Shown piece after piece: positions 41,908 through 42,222 of a DNA stretch of 42,222 bases. The notes under the pieces are model-generated. The model was not told the origin of the DNA. It saw only the letters and a program-made list of their open reading frames with translations, and searched no databases. Positions within the stretch are counted from its first letter, which is position 1; each line of letters starts with the position of its first letter. The stretch is from assembly GCA_020445785.1 (NCBI GenBank), contig JAGRFZ010000002.1, positions 676 through 42,897 on the forward strand, in the 5' to 3' direction. Both the position numbers and the translations under genes were made by a program. Origin of the DNA: Rhodocyclaceae bacterium (GTDB taxonomy: Bacteria; Pseudomonadota; Gammaproteobacteria; Burkholderiales; Rhodocyclaceae).

Positions 41908-42222
41908 TTAGTGGGCGCTGGCGCCGGCGGCACCGACGCCCGTCTGGGAACGGACGTACTGGTCGTCGAACGCGGCAATCTCCTTGTTGGCGCGCGCGCT
42001 GTTGTCGGTGACCGAGAAGAACCAGGAGAAGAAGAAGGCGATCGGCAGCGAGAACAGGGCCGGCTGCGTGTAGGGGAAGATCGGCTCGGGGTTGCCCAGC
42101 ACGGTCACCCACACCGACTTCGACAGGATCACCATCGTCACTGCGGAGACCAGGCCGGCGAGTCCGCCGAACAGTGCGCCGCGGGTGGTCAGGCCTTTCC
42201 AGTACATCGACAGGATCAGCAC
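41908..42222 (-). CDS. actP: Cation/acetate symporter ActP-like, C-terminal end (cut by window edge)
   Basis: The final 104 residues of a sodium:solute symporter. It starts mid-protein (LILSMYWKGLTTRGALFGG) and shows LVSAVTMVILSKSVWVTVLGNPEPIFPYTQPALFSLPIAFFFSW, then FSVTDNSARANKEIAAFDDQYVRSQTG. The YWKGLTTRGALFGGLAG and N-P-x-I-FPY-PALFS segments and the R-E-DxQ(F/Y)VRSQTG tail are those of ActP-type acetate permeases. Together with acetyl-CoA synthetase they let cells use acetate. The upstream part, promoter and any partner gene (usually yjcH-like) lie beyond the right edge. Confidence 0.88.
   Translation of the reverse strand: MLILSMYWKGLTTRGALFGGLAGLVSAVTMVILSKSVWVTVLGNPEPIFPYTQPALFSLPIAFFFSWFFSVTDNSARANKEIAAFDDQYVRSQTGVGAAGASAH

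Noticed and set aside
1-42222. CRISPR array, rRNA operon, or insertion sequence with terminal inverted repeats
   Set aside because: I saw no regularly spaced direct repeats, no rRNA segments and no transposase frame in the window.

Overview
This is a high-GC chromosomal window from a pseudomonad-phylum (Pseudomonadota) bacterium. The gene set fits a betaproteobacterium of the Rhodocyclales type (Azoarcus/Thauera/Zoogloea-like): a cysB | tauE-cysI-DUF934-cysH sulfur cluster, thiS-thiG-trmB, a PEP-CTERM/PrsT surface system with sigma-54 promoters, and flagellar sigma-28 promoters. This placement is inferred from gene order and gene content; a gammaproteobacterium is not excluded.

Layout. 1-1570: end of an integrative element. 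The N-terminal part of a P4-type tyrosine integrase lies beside an intact tRNA-Gly(CCC), separated by six copies of a GGACTT hexamer. Just beyond is a second tRNA-Gly whose 5' half (1461-1499) is broken in the anticodon arm by what reads as the 5' part of a group II intron; the intron's EBS1 and EBS2 both match the tRNA exon. 1584-8538: autotransporter GDSL esterase, thiS-thiG-trmB, an unknown membrane protein, and a stomatin/NfeD pair. 8690-14549: AsmA-like protein, an HD-GYP protein behind a sigma-28 promoter, an ADHFE1-like iron alcohol dehydrogenase, and an RlmI-like methyltransferase. 14603-19592: assimilatory sulfate reduction genes with their CysB-type regulator.

19643-28754: PEP-CTERM region. 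Two PEP-CTERM proteins, each behind a good -24/-12 (sigma-54) promoter, flank an asparaginase/CPA2 antiporter pair, an MscS channel and the large TPR protein PrsT. No exosortase lies in the window. 28840-32018: a HAD dehalogenase, a LysE exporter and an Atm1-type ABC transporter, apparently one operon. 32274-33331: two unknown single-membrane-span proteins behind a second sigma-28 promoter.

33463-39440 is the most unusual block. It is a two-gene translationally coupled operon: a DUF4062 + TIR-like protein, then a 1092-residue protein that joins a KGGVGR ParA-like ATPase, a TIR domain, an nSTAND-type NTPase, a transmembrane helix and a coiled coil. A convergent gene for a membrane protein with a small C-terminal domain of uncertain identity follows. 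The architecture is that of a biological-conflict (anti-phage or self/non-self) system. Both P-loops of the large protein have Arg where Lys is expected. 39581-42222: AbrB-type permease, zinc alcohol dehydrogenase, and the C-terminal end of an ActP-type acetate symporter with its terminator.
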